Assembly (NCBI GenBank): GCA_002069025.1 | Contig: MWBK01000187.1 | Span: 1-6,641, forward strand | Direction of reading: 5' to 3' | DNA length: 6,641 nt | DNA from: Bacteroidetes bacterium ADurb.Bin302 | Lineage (GTDB): Bacteria; Bacteroidota; Bacteroidia; Bacteroidales; Paludibacteraceae | Shown here: positions 5,580-6,641 of the stretch, piece by piece | How the letters are laid out: each line of letters begins with the position of its first letter | How positions within the stretch are numbered: position 1 is the first letter of the stretch | The notes under the pieces: model-generated | The model's database searches: none | Told to the model about the DNA's origin: nothing | The model's input: only the letters and a program-made list of their open reading frames with translations | Made by a program: the position numbers and the translations under genes

Positions 5580-6641
5580 TCACCACCAAACATTGGTTTT
5601 ATATACTGCTTCGTTATTACATTCATCAAATACATGCAGTTCAATTTTGTGGGTTTTGCCCTTTTCAACTCTAGTCTCATCAAATATATAACTCATTGTA
5701 TTAGTTTTTTCATCCATAGAGAAAAGAGCCCATTTACCATCAACGTATCCACGCCATGTTCCAATACCTGAAGCACTATCTTTCACTCTCAACGAAATTA
5801 TTTGCCCTTTTGACAATAAACTAATAGTTGGAGCAATCGTATCACACATTATTTTATACTGACCAAAAAAACGAGTTTCGCATTTGATAAAACCATCTTT
5901 ATAAGTATTACCCATAAACTCCCACACATCTTTTTTATTCTTGTAAGCTATATAATATTTTTGCTTGTCTAATAAAACATCATTTTTTAATCTAATTTTA
6001 AGTTCTGCGTACTTTTGCATAGGCACATACGGATAATGAAGTAAATGTGTATCAGAATATGCTAAACTATCTTTATTATAGACGTATTGAAAATACATAT
6101 CGCTATATAGAGATCTTGCAGGAATATGAAATTTGACATCATCTGTTTCGAAATAATTTACTACATCCCATTTAAAATAATCAGCACCGGACATAGCATA
6201 AACAATTGGTATTAATTGCTTTTCACCTTTAATTACAAAAGACAAAACAGATTTATTGCCTAAATAATCGCATACAGTCATTTTAACTTTATAATCACGT
6301 TCTTCATTAATATTCAAACATCCATTACCTAATAATTGCTTTATATTGGACATGTAAGCATTAGGCTGAACATAAGTCTGCATAATCATTTCGTCGTTTT
6401 TATACCATTTCTCGTAATCTATAAACGAATTTATATATCTGGTACTATCAAATGATATTTCATCATTCTGATAATTAAAGGTAGTAACATCATCTACATC
6501 AACTTTAAGAATGTAAACCCCATATACATTTGATGTTCCTGTCATGTAATCATTAGCTTTCAAACCGAGTCCGATAAGACCCCACGCTTTTATAGGAGTA
6601 TTATTTTTGATTATGTACACACCACTAGAAACTGTTTCTAG
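5580..6641 (-). CDS. M23-family peptidase, C-terminal part (runs off right edge)
   Basis: The frame is open from the stop (5580-5582) to the window edge, giving 353 visible residues. The GTG at 6620 is an internal valine and no true start is in view. The visible part matches the long C-terminal extension I know from Bacteroidota M23 peptidases. It starts at WGLIGLGLKANDYM, continues with VYGVYILKVDVDD, FDSTRYINSFIDYEKW and a CDYLGNKS segment, and ends in an Ig-like domain (DTIAPTISLLSKG, then SGIGTWRGYVDGKW) and a terminal WW. The HxxxD and HxH zinc motifs of the LytM domain would lie beyond 6641, so catalytic status is unknown. If the call is right, the protein is exported and cuts peptidoglycan cross-links, the tail probably controlling or anchoring the enzyme. 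A non-peptidase beta-sandwich protein remains possible. Confidence 0.75.
   Translation of the reverse strand, partial: LETVSSGVYIIKNNTPIKAWGLIGLGLKANDYMTGTSNVYGVYILKVDVDDVTTFNYQNDEISFDSTRYINSFIDYEKWYKNDEMIMQTYVQPNAYMSNIKQLLGNGCLNINEERDYKVKMTVCDYLGNKSVLSFVIKGEKQLIPIVYAMSGADYFKWDVVNYFETDDVKFHIPARSLYSDMYFQYVYNKDSLAYSDTHLLHYPYVPMQKYAELKIRLKNDVLLDKQKYYIAYKNKKDVWEFMGNTYKDGFIKCETRFFGQYKIMCDTIAPTISLLSKGQIISLRVKDSASGIGTWRGYVDGKWALFSMDEKTNTMSYIFDETRVEKGKTHKIELHVFDECNNEAVYKTNVWW

Noticed and set aside
5492..5683. Open frame of 63 codons on the - strand
   Set aside because: It spans the end of folB and the end of the M23 gene in a third frame and has no support.
6618..6620. GTG as the start of the right-hand - strand gene
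   Set aside because: The frame remains open to the edge, continuing with LETVSSG upstream, and the visible protein begins in mid-domain, so this codon is an internal valine.

Overview
The window comes from a Bacteroidota genome, most likely order Bacteroidales. The DNA is clearly AT-rich. Promoter -7 boxes follow the Bacteroidota TAnnTTTG pattern, and start codons mostly sit behind A-rich leaders without Shine-Dalgarno sites. The protein families also fit, in particular a lipoprotein with CEED after the lipid-bearing cysteine and the long C-terminal tail of a Bacteroidota-type M23 peptidase. This looks like ordinary chromosome. I see no mobile element, CRISPR array, tRNA, rRNA or phage gene.

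Layout, left to right. The window opens with the last 36 codons of a + strand gene, probably the 16S rRNA methyltransferase rsmD. It runs tail-to-tail into a two-gene - strand unit that is read leftward: a surface-type lipoprotein with a parallel beta-helix (1118-2584), then an exported endonuclease/exonuclease/phosphatase-family enzyme (91-1134). The two reading frames overlap by 17 bases. A 180-base divergent intergenic region (2585-2764) carries promoters for both directions and an imperfect inverted repeat. The + strand unit 2765-4401 follows: a small uncharacterised helical protein, a short PlsC-type acyltransferase and an omega-amidase-type nitrilase, separated by only 4 and 1 bases. The amidase abuts fabG (- strand, 4402-5148) with no base between the two stop codons. 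An 81-base divergent gap carries -7 boxes for fabG and for folB (+ strand, 5230-5574). folB ends 5 bases from the end of a - strand gene that runs off the right edge, the C-terminal part of an M23-family peptidase.

How the genes relate. Most are housekeeping: rRNA modification (RsmD), fatty acid elongation (FabG), lipid acylation (PlsC-like), folate synthesis (FolB), repair of deaminated ketoacid amides (omega-amidase) and probable cell wall hydrolysis (M23). The leftward pair is the only part that looks envelope-directed and of uncertain role. I found no convincing undescribed system. The points worth a second look are the possibly leaderless lipoprotein mRNA, the very tight convergent gene ends with no visible terminators, the inverted repeat at the divergent promoter, and the conserved-looking 96-residue unknown protein at the head of the acyltransferase unit.
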